Source: Gnetum montanum
Taxonomy: Eukaryota; Streptophyta; Gnetopsida; Gnetales; Gnetaceae
Assembly: GCA_015680685.1 (NCBI GenBank)
Contig: MNCI01012718.1
Coordinates: 1,433,500 to 1,463,645 of the forward strand
Reading direction: 5' to 3'
Length of the DNA: 30,146 bases
Part shown: one piece after another, positions 19,782 to 28,939 of the stretch
Layout of the letters: every line of letters begins with the position of its first letter
Numbering within the stretch: the stretch's first letter is position 1
The notes under the pieces: generated by a model
What the model was told of the DNA's origin: nothing
Database searches by the model: none
The model's input: the letters and a program-made list of their open reading frames with translations, nothing else
Translations under genes and position numbers: made by a program

Positions 19782-21190
19782 AGGTTATTGAAAGAAGTTA
19801 AATTATTTCACACCTTACTCATTGCCTTTAATAAATGTTGAATTCTTTACTTAGTGTGATTTTAGAGTTAGAAATTTTTTCAAGTAAGTTGCCCTAAAAT
19901 TTTAATGTTAGACCTAATTTTTTTAGGTGACACATAAAAGGACATGTAATGGTTTTGAGGAATGTTTGATAAAATGATGACAAAGGAAAGAATAGATTTG
20001 GCAATGAAGTACTTAGAGGGTATAAAATGATGTGGTTGTGTGCAAAAATTATAAATTACAAAAATCATGCAAGTGGATTCTCCCCAAAGCAAGTTCTAAC
20101 TTATAATGTCCTTACGTAACCACATCTTCAAATGTCCATAGGCACTAGAAGGGTTAAATGTAATCTACATCGATGAAACAAAACACACACATGTTAAATA
20201 CCACCACAATGAGATATGCATTCAATGCTACACAAGACACGAGTCATAAATACATGAACAACGAGATGAGGTGAATTGTAGAAGGGATTGCAGAGATTGG
20301 GAGGTGAGGTAACTGACCCTGGGCACAATGAATCTTAAGTGTACGACATGATTAATGCGTCATTAGCTTGTTGCTCCAAAATTAAGACCAATACAATTCC
20401 TTCGATTAGTGACATTGCATTGTTTCATCCAATGATGGACAACCATAAGAGCATCATGATAGCAAGGCGTCTGATCACTTGGCATTTCGTTCAAGGGAGG
20501 AGTGATTTGGAATTTCTTTGCAGTACATTTGTCTTGATCTTTTCATTTCTTTTTTTCTGGCCGCTTTGGCACACACTCTCTTCTTTTTTTTATTTTTATT
20601 TTTATTTTTTAATGCGTAATCTTGAGAAGCCGCCTACATTTAAGCATGGATGCATGTCTTTCTAGTGGGATTCCCTAGAATAGCATTGGGTTTCTTTATT
20701 GAGTGACTTTATTGCTCTTACTTCCATTTTTCATTAGATCTACAAGGATCTTAGTACAACCAAGCTGCATGATAACTCCTATAGATGTCACCAAAGAGAA
20801 TCCACAATTCCTATTGATATCACACCTTGGTCATTCCCTCTTAGTCCATCATTTTTCACTCTGGGCATAATGAGCACAAAATTACTTTAAATTTTAATGA
20901 TGTCAAGAATATCATTAGACCCAGAGTAGAACCTCTTATTAATAGAATGGGTGGATGGATGTGATGGGCTTGCTATCCAAGTAATTAGTCACTTAAGACT
21001 TGATAGCATAGAACAACACCTCAATCAATGAGTCACATGAGTGTTTTATTCATAGATGAGATTACCCATAAAAAGATAAAAAGATAAAATAATAAATAAA
21101 AAGATAAAACAAAAAATTGAAAGATGAAAAATTGGAAAACAAAAAATTGTAAAATTAAAGAAAAGGAAAAACATTTATTAATTTTGTTTG
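19782..21190 (-). other. E3 spacer between gag and ORF2 remnant
   Basis: This matches the E1 and E4 spacers in blocks: the conserved CTTTGGGGAGAATCCACTTG (minus strand, 20070-20089), the antisense frame (20348-20665) and the 'agatctacaaggatcttagta' run near 20740. The internal TATA/palindrome segment present in E1 and E4 is missing. Only about 320 bp separate the ORF2 ATG from the conserved motif, against about 830-880 bp in E4 and E1. An A-rich tract lies at 21075-21175. Confidence 0.6.
20348..20665 (+). other. Conserved antisense open frame (E3 copy)
   Basis: The frame begins MINASLACCSKIKTNTIP and keeps FHPMM, ITWHF and VQGRSD in the positions seen in E1 and E4. It has about 105 codons without a stop and runs on into a Phe-rich hydrophobic stretch and FKHGCMSF. 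It lies opposite to the element's genes. Coding is unproven. Confidence 0.3.
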
Positions 21191-23227
21191 CTAGAATGGG
21201 GGATATCCCGCATAACTAAGCTTTTGATCATAGCAAGAATTAATAAATGGAAGGGTTGGATCAATGCATTTCAAAAATATTGGGACTTGGTCATATCCAA
21301 ATCACTGGGTGTCTTTTGATGTCGTGGTTGGAATGTACCCAAATTGGGATGCACACACTTGATTGTAGTAGGCATAGTGGGGTAGATTATAAGATGTGAT
21401 CATGTGATAAGGAGCTGACCCACTATGGCACCCATGATTGTAAGATGGTATGCAAGGATCAATATGTCCCCCTATGTGGTTATATTCATTAGGCCACATA
21501 GTTATTGGAGTGTTGATTGGTAGCCTTGATAAGGTAACATGAGGTGTTGTGTTCAAGGAGGTAGATGCATCACAACGTTGAACTTGCACTTGGTTGGAGG
21601 GTGTAGTGGTTTCGGAAGCATGTTGTCTCTTCCTTTGGTCATGCCTAAAAAAAGGATGCTTTTAACGTTGTGGAGGACCTCCACTATTGTTGACCGTAGC
21701 AACACAAGTAATGTTCATGGGTTGGTGCTGTGGTGCAAAACCTTCTTGTACAATTGGTGGTGATGTAGAAGGAGGTGAAGAATAAGAATATTGAGGGTGA
21801 GGAGAAGTGTAAGGCACATGAGGTGGTGATTGTGTTGGATAGGATATGGGTTGATAGTATTTAGGAAAATGATAACAATGTGGTGAGATAGAGTGTGTTG
21901 GCTCAATTGGGGAAATAGGATGTTGAACCTGACAAGAACTTGGGTTCGAATGATATGAAGGGTGTGACCAATTTGGGGGTGGCCTCCCCCACGACTAGGA
22001 TTTTTGCCACTATGATTGAACACAATATTTTTGTATCAACTTTGGATGTAACATTCTTCTCCAATGCTCATGTAAATGTGATAGGATTGAGCATTGACCT
22101 TTGGGGTGATTGTATAGGCAAATGTTACATTGATACGTATGATTAGCAGTTGAGTTCTTATTCTCTTCAATCCTTCTTTCTGATTGTCTAAGGGTGTTCT
22201 ATCTTGCTTCTTGGTTCATCATGGTCCTATCTATAATAGTGTTGACATATTCTCCACATTTTTCATGTATCCATTCCATCATCTTATTGATCTTTGCCTC
22301 GATTTCATCTGGTGATTGTAGTATTGACAAAGATGATTCCACCTCCTTGAGGTGAGTTGATTTCTCCTCTTCATGATCATGGACCTTTGCTAATTCGAGA
22401 TTTTGGTCCCATTGAGAGCTTTTAACATTCTCCCATTTAGCCATTTCTCCTTCTTCTTTTTCTACTCACTTAATAAGCTCTTGGAATTGATGGGTTTGTA
22501 GCTCATATAGTTGACTTGGGGCATATATCCCTAGGATCTCCCTTGTCTCATTGCGGAGCCCATCCATGATGTGGTACATTAGCCTTTCTGCAAAAAACCC
22601 ATGGCTTGGGCATTTGTTTAACAAAGAGTAATATATTTCTAAGGCCATTTCCAAGGGTTCATGTTGTGCTTGTTTCCACTCTTGGATTTGTCTCCTCAAG
22701 GCTAACACTCTTGCATAAATTTGATATCTTTTATTGAAGAGCTCTACCATTGTCAACCAACATCGAATTGATTTTGGTCTTAAGGACCTATACCATACTT
22801 TTGCTTGGCCAATGAGTGTTAAACGAAAGAGCTTAAGTTTTTTCCATCCATTATCAATATTATTTCATACAAAAGCATCATGGAAGGCTTGTAAATGATG
22901 TTGCGAATCTAAATAATAGCCTCTTGAAAATTTGGAAAAGTTTTTTAAATCAAGCTTGGGTAGATGGCTTTCCTTACGATGCTTGTAGGATATTCAAACA
23001 ACCTCTTGTATATGCATTAGGCTCTTAGTGGCCAACAGGGGTTCATCGTCACTAGGTAGATTATGAGTTTGTAAGTTGGGATGATGTTGCCTTTGTTGAT
23101 GTACATAGGAGACCCCTACATAGGATTGAGTACTCCAAACTTCATCTTCATCATCATATAATTCATTGGTTCTCCAATGAATTGCCTTACTAGTTGTTGC
23201 ATTGTCATAGTCTTGTGAGAGAGACAT
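21191..23227 (-). pseudogene. gag: E3 gag polyprotein, stop-broken
   Basis: The ATG at 23227 (MSLSQDYDNATTSKAIHW) opens a frame of 679 codons to 21191 with no net frameshift. It is close to E1 gag: EPLLATKSLMHIQE near the N-terminus, then the capsid core with FNKRYQIYARVLALRRQIQE and MYHIMDGLRNETREILGIY. Next come the Glu/Lys-rich MAKWENVKSSQWDQNLE segment and a Pro/His/Thr-rich tail ending near YAGYPPF. In-frame stops occur at about 22994, 22466, 22199 and between 22199 and 21590. The second stretch at 21715-22023 lies in another frame and is a shadow. No protease follows. Confidence 0.82.
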
Positions 23228-23341
23228 TTTTGTGAATTGTATGTGACTTAGTTGAAATTAATTTCTTTTCTAAAAGATATATTGTCAAGGCTTCATTACA
23301 ACGATCTTGTATGATATAACAAATCTAAATAACTAGCATCG

Positions 23342-23359
23342 TCCCCAGCAACGACGCCA
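23342..23359 (-). other. E3 primer-binding site, tRNA-Asp type
   Basis: Minus strand TGGCGTCGTTGCTGGGGA follows the LTR end CATCA after one T. It matches the complement of the tRNA-Asp 3' end with two C-to-T changes. Confidence 0.82.
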
Positions 23360-23360
23360 A

Positions 23361-24277
23361 TGATGAGTGGCTAGGTACCCCTACACTCAACCATACGAAT
23401 ACCAGCGTTCACACATGATCCAGTCAAACTCTGCAAATGGGCTAGTTGTGGTATCTAGATAGTTACACGTTGATCATAGTTCATTGTCTTCCGACATGGA
23501 CTAGTATTTGCTTTGTCATGTATGGTTTAATCCAATGTGAGGTGTATGATGTGGTTCTAAACTAGTGCTACTCCTAGAGGCAATGGACAATAACTTTGCT
23601 TTAAGCTAATAGGGAATGAGAGAAGAGAATCTAAGCTAGCCTAAGTGTGATGAGCATCCATCCTTAATCATCCATACACATCTTGGACCTCTTGTACTAC
23701 TTCTGGGATTACCAAGTGTATATTACTTGAGCGCTCCTAGATACGCTACTGGGTTACCAAGTAGTCACACTTAAATGCTCGTGACTAAGTCATACTCATT
23801 CTGCATTTAATAACAGGGGTAGCAAATGAAGGGTAAGAAATATTAATTAAGAAAGCAATAAATAACAATTAAAGTTAAGCAATTAAAATGAAGTGAATGT
23901 TGCAATGATTAAGTAATCTTGATCTTTATTGCTGGTCATGTGTGTGTCCAAGTACGTCATACTCAAATAAAGGTTCCATACAATTACAATCATCACACTG
24001 CGGGCATGCACTGAGGAAAGGGTTGAGAGGAATTGAAATTGACAAAAAGATCCTACTCTAACACTAACTTTTCCTATGACTCTGCCGTGCACCTAATTGT
24101 ATATTTATAGGCTCACACAGGAACCACAATATTGTGTACCTGACATCACTAGTGAGGTCGCAATATCGTGTACCCTATATCGAGGGTCCAATGTCAAGGG
24201 TCCAACGTCAAGGGTCTGACATCAAGGGTCTAATGTCAAGGGTTTGATATTAGCACCTGACAAACCATGATTCATCA
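23361..24277 (-). repeat. E3 5' LTR
   Basis: The LTR is 917 bp, from TGATGAGTGGCTAGG to GATTCATCA. The minus-strand TATA box is at about 24097-24110, and the poly(A) signal reads TTTATT near 23924-23929. Decayed GATATC palindromes are at 24125-24182 and five 14-bp tandem repeats at 24183-24252. It keeps the 38 bp missing from the 3' LTR. Confidence 0.88.
24183..24252. repeat. 14-bp tandem repeat x5 in E3 5' LTR U3
   Basis: Five units of AGGGTCCAATGTCA type, matching the array in the 3' LTR in number and position. Confidence 0.85.
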
Positions 24278-24463
24278 ATTGGATAATTCTTTTTTAACTA
24301 TTAGTGACATGGATTATGAGATAAATATTTTTACCTACATCTGAATTTTATGTTATAATAGAATTTTTAGGGCCTTTCTAATAAGTCACAACCATTGCTA
24401 AGGAGTATTTTTCAAACCAACATTTATCTCCAAATTATCTTATTATTCAAGAAATTAAGATCT
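24278..24463. repeat. 186-bp direct repeat, right copy
   Basis: This is the copy of 17950-18135. It abuts the E3 terminus CATCA on the left and is cut on the right after AAGATCT by the E4 terminus TGATGAG. The left copy continues at that point with CAATTTATG, so E4 inserted into this copy. Confidence 0.9.
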
Positions 24464-24807
24464 TGATGAGTGGCGAGGTACCCCTACACTCAACCATACG
24501 AAACGAGCGTCGCCCGCGCGATCCGGTCGAACTCCGCAGATGGACTAGTTGTGGCACCTACATAGTTAGCCTTAGGTCATAGTTCGCTGTCTTCCCATCT
24601 AGACTAGTTTTGCATATGTCACGTATGGTTTAGTCTAGATGAGGTGTTTGTTGTGTCCTAATTCTACGCTACTCCTAATGGCAGTGGAAAATAATATTAA
24701 CTAATCTAAGCTAAGAAGGAAAGGGTAAGAAAATCTAATCTAGCCTAAGTGCGACGAGCAACCGATTCCTTGATCAACCGTACACATCTTGGACTTCGTG
24801 CACGACT

Positions 24808-24936
24808 GCCACTGGGACTACCAAGCATAGGCCTAGGTATGCCACTGGGATTACCAAGCACAGACCCCAAATAAGCCATTGGGTTACCAAGCGTAGATCC
24901 CCCTAACTACACCACTAGGCTACCAAGCAGTCACAC
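24808..24936. repeat. ~35-bp tandem repeat, four units, in E4 LTR
   Basis: Units of 33-36 bp begin at 24808, 24841, 24875 and 24911 (the last partial), each with a GCCACTGGGATTACCAAGC-like core. E1, E2 and E3 LTRs have two such units. Confidence 0.85.
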
Positions 24937-25329
24937 TTAAATGCTCGTAATCAAGTTGTACTCGTTTTGCTTCTAGGAGTTCAAGGGTGAGAGACTACTC
25001 GCGATGAGTAACCGATTCCTTAACTAGCCATACACACCCGGAGATGCTCGTAGTTAAGTCGTACTCACACCGCGCTATGAAAGCAATAAATAACATTAAA
25101 TAAATAACAAATAAAATAAACTAAGTGAATGCTGCAATGATGAAGTAATCTCAATCTTTATTGCCGGTCATGTGCATGTCTAAGTATGGCACACTCGAAT
25201 AAAGACATCGTACAATTACATTCACCACACTGCGGGCAGACATGGGAAAAATTCTAACTCTGGAGGGATCAAACTGCCAGAGCTTCGCTACACTAAAATT
25301 GGGATCCTTAAACAAGGGAGAGCTACCTC

Positions 25330-25339
25330 TTATTTATAG
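25330..25339 (-). promoter_or_regulatory. E4 3' LTR TATA box
   Basis: Minus strand CTATAAATAA, 13 bp downstream of the nearest palindrome. The same box is present in the E1 and E2 LTRs. Confidence 0.75.
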
Positions 25340-25352
25340 ACATGGTGGCGGG

Positions 25353-25443
25353 CTACGATATCGCGTACGCGATATCGTAGGGAAGGACGCGATATCACGT
25401 ACGCGATATCGCGGGGGATGCGATATCGCGTACGCGATATCGC
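25353..25443. promoter_or_regulatory. Array of three long palindromes in E4 U3
   Basis: Three copies share the self-complementary core GATATCGCGTACGCGATATC. 25353-25380 is a perfect 28-bp palindrome. 25388-25413 is a 26-bp palindrome with one mismatched pair. 25420-25443 is a perfect 24-bp palindrome. They sit directly upstream of the TATA box on the minus strand, where enhancer or repressor sites would be expected. Perfect dyad symmetry suggests binding of a dimeric protein, or cruciform formation. No factor is assigned. Confidence 0.85.
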
Positions 25444-25468
25444 GGCCTTTGCAGACCGCGTCTCATCA

Positions 25469-25480
25469 TACCCCCACGAC
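25469..25480 (-). other. E4 polypurine tract
   Basis: Minus strand GTCGTGGGGGTA directly abuts the LTR terminus TGATGAGAC. This is the least decayed copy in the window. Confidence 0.85.
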
Positions 25481-25639
25481 TGAATAAAAAATCATCCTCG
25501 AGTTACAAAGAGAACAAGATTTAGTTATTACACAGTGGATAGGTATGGGATTATTAACTAGAAAAAGAAATGAACAATTGCCGCAGTGTGGGAAGACACA
25601 ACACAGAGAAAAAATGCTACAACTACAAAAATGTGGAAC

Positions 25640-28427
25640 TCATGTAGTTCCTGGTCGCGGTGGCTCCTCCATGGGTGCTTTCCCCTTGTCACGTGCTCCA
25701 AGCTTTGAAGGTTGATGACGCTGAAGAATAGCCTGGAGCTTCTCCTCTTCAGTCCGAGGGTCTTGTGCTGTCCATGCTGATGCTCCGATGTTTGATGGAG
25801 TCGGCACTTCCCACGGACAGGGTAGTTGAGGGAACATCTGATTAGCTTTGACGTACCATGCCATGAACACCTGTCGTTCCTCTTCGTAGGCTCTGGCTCT
25901 GTCTTTGTATTCATGAAGTTCTGCTAGCCGTCGAGCCAAGTCAATTGCCACATCTTTCTGTCCTTGGTATCTTTCTTTTACCACCGCGAGTTCAGAATTT
26001 GCAACATCTAGTTTTTCAGCCAACTTCTTTCGTTCTGCAAATTTTGCCTCATATTTAATGTGGGTGGAAGCTACCTGCTGCTCGAGCTCTGACCTTGGGC
26101 GTCCTACTGTTAACATGGCTAGGTTGGCATATCGAAGGTTTGCCAACTCCATGTATTCAGTTAAGTCCTGGATCTGCAGGTCCCGGTTCTTAATTTCTGC
26201 CTGGTGGGCATAGGCATAAGTGTCCAATATGGCCCCCCAATCAGTGTGTTGGGCACTGATGTTGTTGATTTGAGCTTTGGTCATATGGATCTCCTTCTCC
26301 AGGATCTATTTATACATCCCCACCTGATCACGAAAGTGCTCCTTCAGCTTCTCATGTCGTTTAGCCTCATTCTGCCACGCACTAATCTCGATGGCTGATT
26401 TCTATCAAATAGCGTGTACCTCCTCCATTAAGAGGGATCGATTTTCTCTAGCTAAACGGCTTACATCTTGGTTGACTCGAATGAATTGGTCTCGCAGCCG
26501 ATGAAAGTGCTCATCAAGAACATTCTTTTGTTTCTCCACAGAAGTTAACCGAAGGTTATCGGCAACCAACTGCTTATTCTCTTCTTGCAAGGCCTTGAGT
26601 GCCTTAAGATGCGCATGAGTTTGCACCTTTGCTGTGGAGGCATCCCAAGTGGCTGTCTCCTTTTCTTCTGCCACCTTCTTATTTTCTGCAATTAGTTTGG
26701 ATAGTTGCTCAGCTTTAAAATTGTTTAACTGGTCTGCGGGAACCAATCGCAAGGGATCCCACTGTGCTGCTTGTAAGGCTATGAGCTATTCTTGTAATTT
26801 CTGCACTTCAGCCTCAGCATGCTCAGCCCTTACTTTAGATATGACCAGTTTCCCCTTTGTCGAAATGAGGTTTGACTGAATTGTTGTTACATCCTGGGGG
26901 ATGTCAAACAGGGACGTTAAAACTTGTCCTGTTTGAAGCAGTCTGTCCAATACATCCTCATGTTCAGCAGGAGTCATTGAGGTTTCGGCAATGGTTTGAG
27001 CATCCTATGCTCCTGAAAGATCTACCAGTGGTACAACAGGTACATTAAAGGACTCTTTTGATGTGGTCTACAACCACTTCAGCTGCTCCCGCGGCATCCT
27101 AGTGTTGCATGACCACCATAGTGGCCCCTTCACCAGTCTCTAACTGAACTTGGAAAGATGCCACGTGTCTAGAGATCTGTTGTGACCATCTTCTTTCCCC
27201 TCCTCCTGTTTGCATTGACAACTCACCCCTTGTGTGATCTACTGAAATGGTAGGCTGGTTGGCATCATCGATGACACGGAAGAGATTGGCGTCATCACGA
27301 CTTCCCCAACTGACCGTCTCAGTAATGGCCCTTAAATGGCTCATTGATGGTCTATAGTCTTGCGGCGGCGGCTGATCCTGGCCTGTGCCAGGTCTTGCTT
27401 CTTGTTGTTGGCTGAGACTTGTGGCTGGAGGTTGACTGGGTCCTGCAAGTTGAGTCGCACGAGGTCCAGTAATTTTTTCTTCATCTTCCTCATCTGGTCC
27501 CAACTCTTCGCTAGTGCTCTTTCTTGGAGCTGGCGCCTTTAACAATTCAGCATAAGAAGCATTTTGGGCTTTTCGGAGGACGTCATTTGTATATCCTCGA
27601 ATCCCAGCCCAACGGCACAGTTTTCTGATAAGACAGGGAAAAGGGAGTGTCATTTTTCCTATCTTCCGTTCTTCGAATCGCCTTAGGATCTCCATTAAGT
27701 ATAGATGGGGAAGGTTAGTGTTAACCTTTCCCATCAACACTGCACATCCTCTTGCCACGTACATTGATATTCTTTTTAAACCTTTTGTGGGGAAGAGGTG
27801 ATAGATTCTGATTTTGAAATAAACTCTCTCTTCCGTGGTTAGCTCACCAAAAGCTTTATCTCTACCATAAGCCCTTTCTAGCCAATCCTTTCGCACATCA
27901 GGGTCTGATCGGGTGGATAACCGAGCAACGTGGGGGCCTGAATTCGGAAGGTTTAACACTTCCGAAATCACCTGTGCAGAAAAATCTACTGTCACACCAC
28001 CGATGTTTACCATGGTGCCTTGCTCCTTATTGTGCCAGCATAGGTACGTTTCTCCCAAGTACCAGGCACCTTGTTTAGAGAGGACAGGCCATAAGGGAGA
28101 TCCTTTGAGGTGATCCCTAACAACCTCAAGAGCGAACTCTGCAAAAGATTCAAAGTTGAGTTCCACAATCACCAAAGTGATTGTGGACTTTGTGTGGATA
28201 GCCTGAACACATTCCGGGGGCAACGTGAGTTGTTGTCCTAGTTCAGGCGCAGCAGCTCCTCCTTCCACCTGCCTGGATCGTCTGGTAGGAGGTTCGTCTT
28301 GATGGATGCTGAATAAATGCACCTCCTGTTCATTATGTTGTTCGACAGGGACTTGCCTTCGACCTCTCCGAGGTTGTTTCGTTCCACCTCGGGTTGGACT
28401 CTTCTGCTGGGAGCGTTTCGGGGCCAT
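25640..28427 (-). pseudogene. E4 ORF2: plant-transposon-like domain plus coiled coil
   Basis: The ATG at 28427 (MAPKRSQQKS) follows the splice-acceptor AG directly, and the first 443 codons are open. A 1-bp gain near 27056-27060 then shifts frame, and stops at 27096, near 27007, 26784 and 26402 break the rest. The ancestral product is about 930 residues. It has a basic start, a globular region at ~60-300 (GAWYLGETYLCWHNKEQG, then V-D-F-S and EVLNLPNSGP; later VARGCAVLMGKVNTNLPHLY), a Pro/Gln-rich linker at ~315-360, and a coiled coil from ~480 (NKKVAEEKE, LQEENKQLVADNLRLTSVEK). A C-terminal part has WEVPTPSNIGASAWTAQ. The G-V-x-V-D-F-S...L-x-L-P pattern recalls Transposase_32/Athila ORF1 proteins; family assignment is moderate. 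No catalytic motif is seen. E1 is alignable throughout. Confidence 0.78.
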
Positions 28428-28454
28428 CTGCAATCACACAGGTCACCATTAGTA
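28428..28454 (-). promoter_or_regulatory. Conserved branch point and splice acceptor before ORF2 (E4)
   Basis: On the minus strand TTACTAATGG is followed by TGTGTGATTGCAG, which abuts the ORF2 ATG. This is the best copy, since its AG is preceded by C as in the acceptor consensus. A candidate donor GGGTAATT (minus strand, about 28638-28645) shared with E1 would give an intron of about 215 bp. Confidence 0.5.
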
Positions 28455-28706
28455 AGGTTGTTTAGGAAATCAAGTTATACCTTACTAATTTCCTTAATTA
28501 AAGATCTTATGTTATTGTGTGATCGTGCCCGAAAATTATAATGATGGGTCCTATGACTTAGGTGGATGTTCATTTTAATATCCCAGTATACTTAAGGGCG
28601 TATGATGTTTGGCACAATTTGTCTAAGTGTTAGTATTAATTACCCTAATTGATGTCCTTTGGGCGATGAAAAATTTCAAAAAAGTTAGGCACTTTTCGGC
28701 AAGTGT

Positions 28707-28729
28707 CCCTCCCCCACGACTAAACTGAA
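28707..28729 (-). other. Internal polypurine-like tract (E4)
   Basis: Minus strand TTTAGTCGTGGGGGAGGG shares GTCGTGGGGG with the PPT at the 3' LTR. It lies between the internal TATA box and ORF2. Confidence 0.45.
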
Positions 28730-28893
28730 CACTCCAGGTTCAAGCAGGTTCAAACGGAATTCAAATCGGAGTACCAGCGTGCGAGATATAGCTAAAAAAG
28801 CAAGGGTCACTCAAGCATAAGTCGCAGAGAAAAAATTCAAAAACTTCCCCCCGCGTAAATGCCAAATGAAGCTAAGTGTTGCAGCGGGGGTTC

Positions 28894-28939
28894 CTATTTA
28901 TAGGGACAAGGGACGCGATATCGCGTACGCGATATCTCG
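28894..28939 (-). promoter_or_regulatory. Internal promoter upstream of ORF2 (E4)
   Basis: A perfect 20-bp palindrome GATATCGCGTACGCGATATC (28917-28936), part of a 26-bp near-palindrome, lies 10-13 bp upstream of a minus-strand TATA box CTATAAATAG (28894-28903). The ORF2 ATG is about 470 bp further on. Core sequence, order and spacing are those of the LTR U3 promoter (palindrome to TATA 13 bp at 25339-25353). It is therefore likely a second promoter for ORF2, responding to the same factor as the LTR. Confidence 0.7.

Larger units (their letters stand above)
18246..24277 (-). mobile_element. E3: non-autonomous LTR retrotransposon with deleted ORF2
   Basis: This minus-strand element is about 6.0 kb. 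It has a 3' LTR (18246-19125), a PPT (19126-19137), an ORF2 remnant of only about 440 bp, a spacer, a gag pseudogene, a tRNA-Asp PBS (23342-23359) and a 5' LTR (23361-24277). The outer flanks TTAGT and ATTGG do not match, so there is no target duplication. Instead, the flanks form a large duplication (17950-18135 and 24278-24463). No polymerase or integrase is present. Confidence 0.88.
24464..25468 (-). repeat. E4 3' LTR
   Basis: At 1005 bp this LTR is longer than those of the other elements. It is bounded by TGATGAGTGG and GTCTCATCA. The extra length comes from four instead of two 'gccactgggattaccaag' units (24808-24936) and a second copy of the 'atgagtaaccgattcctt' stretch near 24995-25035. 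The minus-strand TATA box is at 25330-25339 and the U3 palindromes at 25353-25443. Confidence 0.9.

Noticed and set aside
21715-22023. 102-codon minus-strand frame in E3 gag
   Set aside because: It is out of frame with the N- and C-terminal gag pieces, which share one frame; the same shadow occurs in E1 at 6994-7686.
25353-25443. Palindrome cluster as a MITE, CRISPR array or replication origin
   Set aside because: No spacers of unique sequence, no target duplication, and the cluster recurs at the same place in every LTR upstream of the TATA box, so it belongs to the LTR promoter.
25242-25487. 81-codon plus-strand frame with RYRVRDIVGKDAI-type repeats
   Set aside because: It is a translation of the U3 palindromes in the E4 LTR and not a gene.
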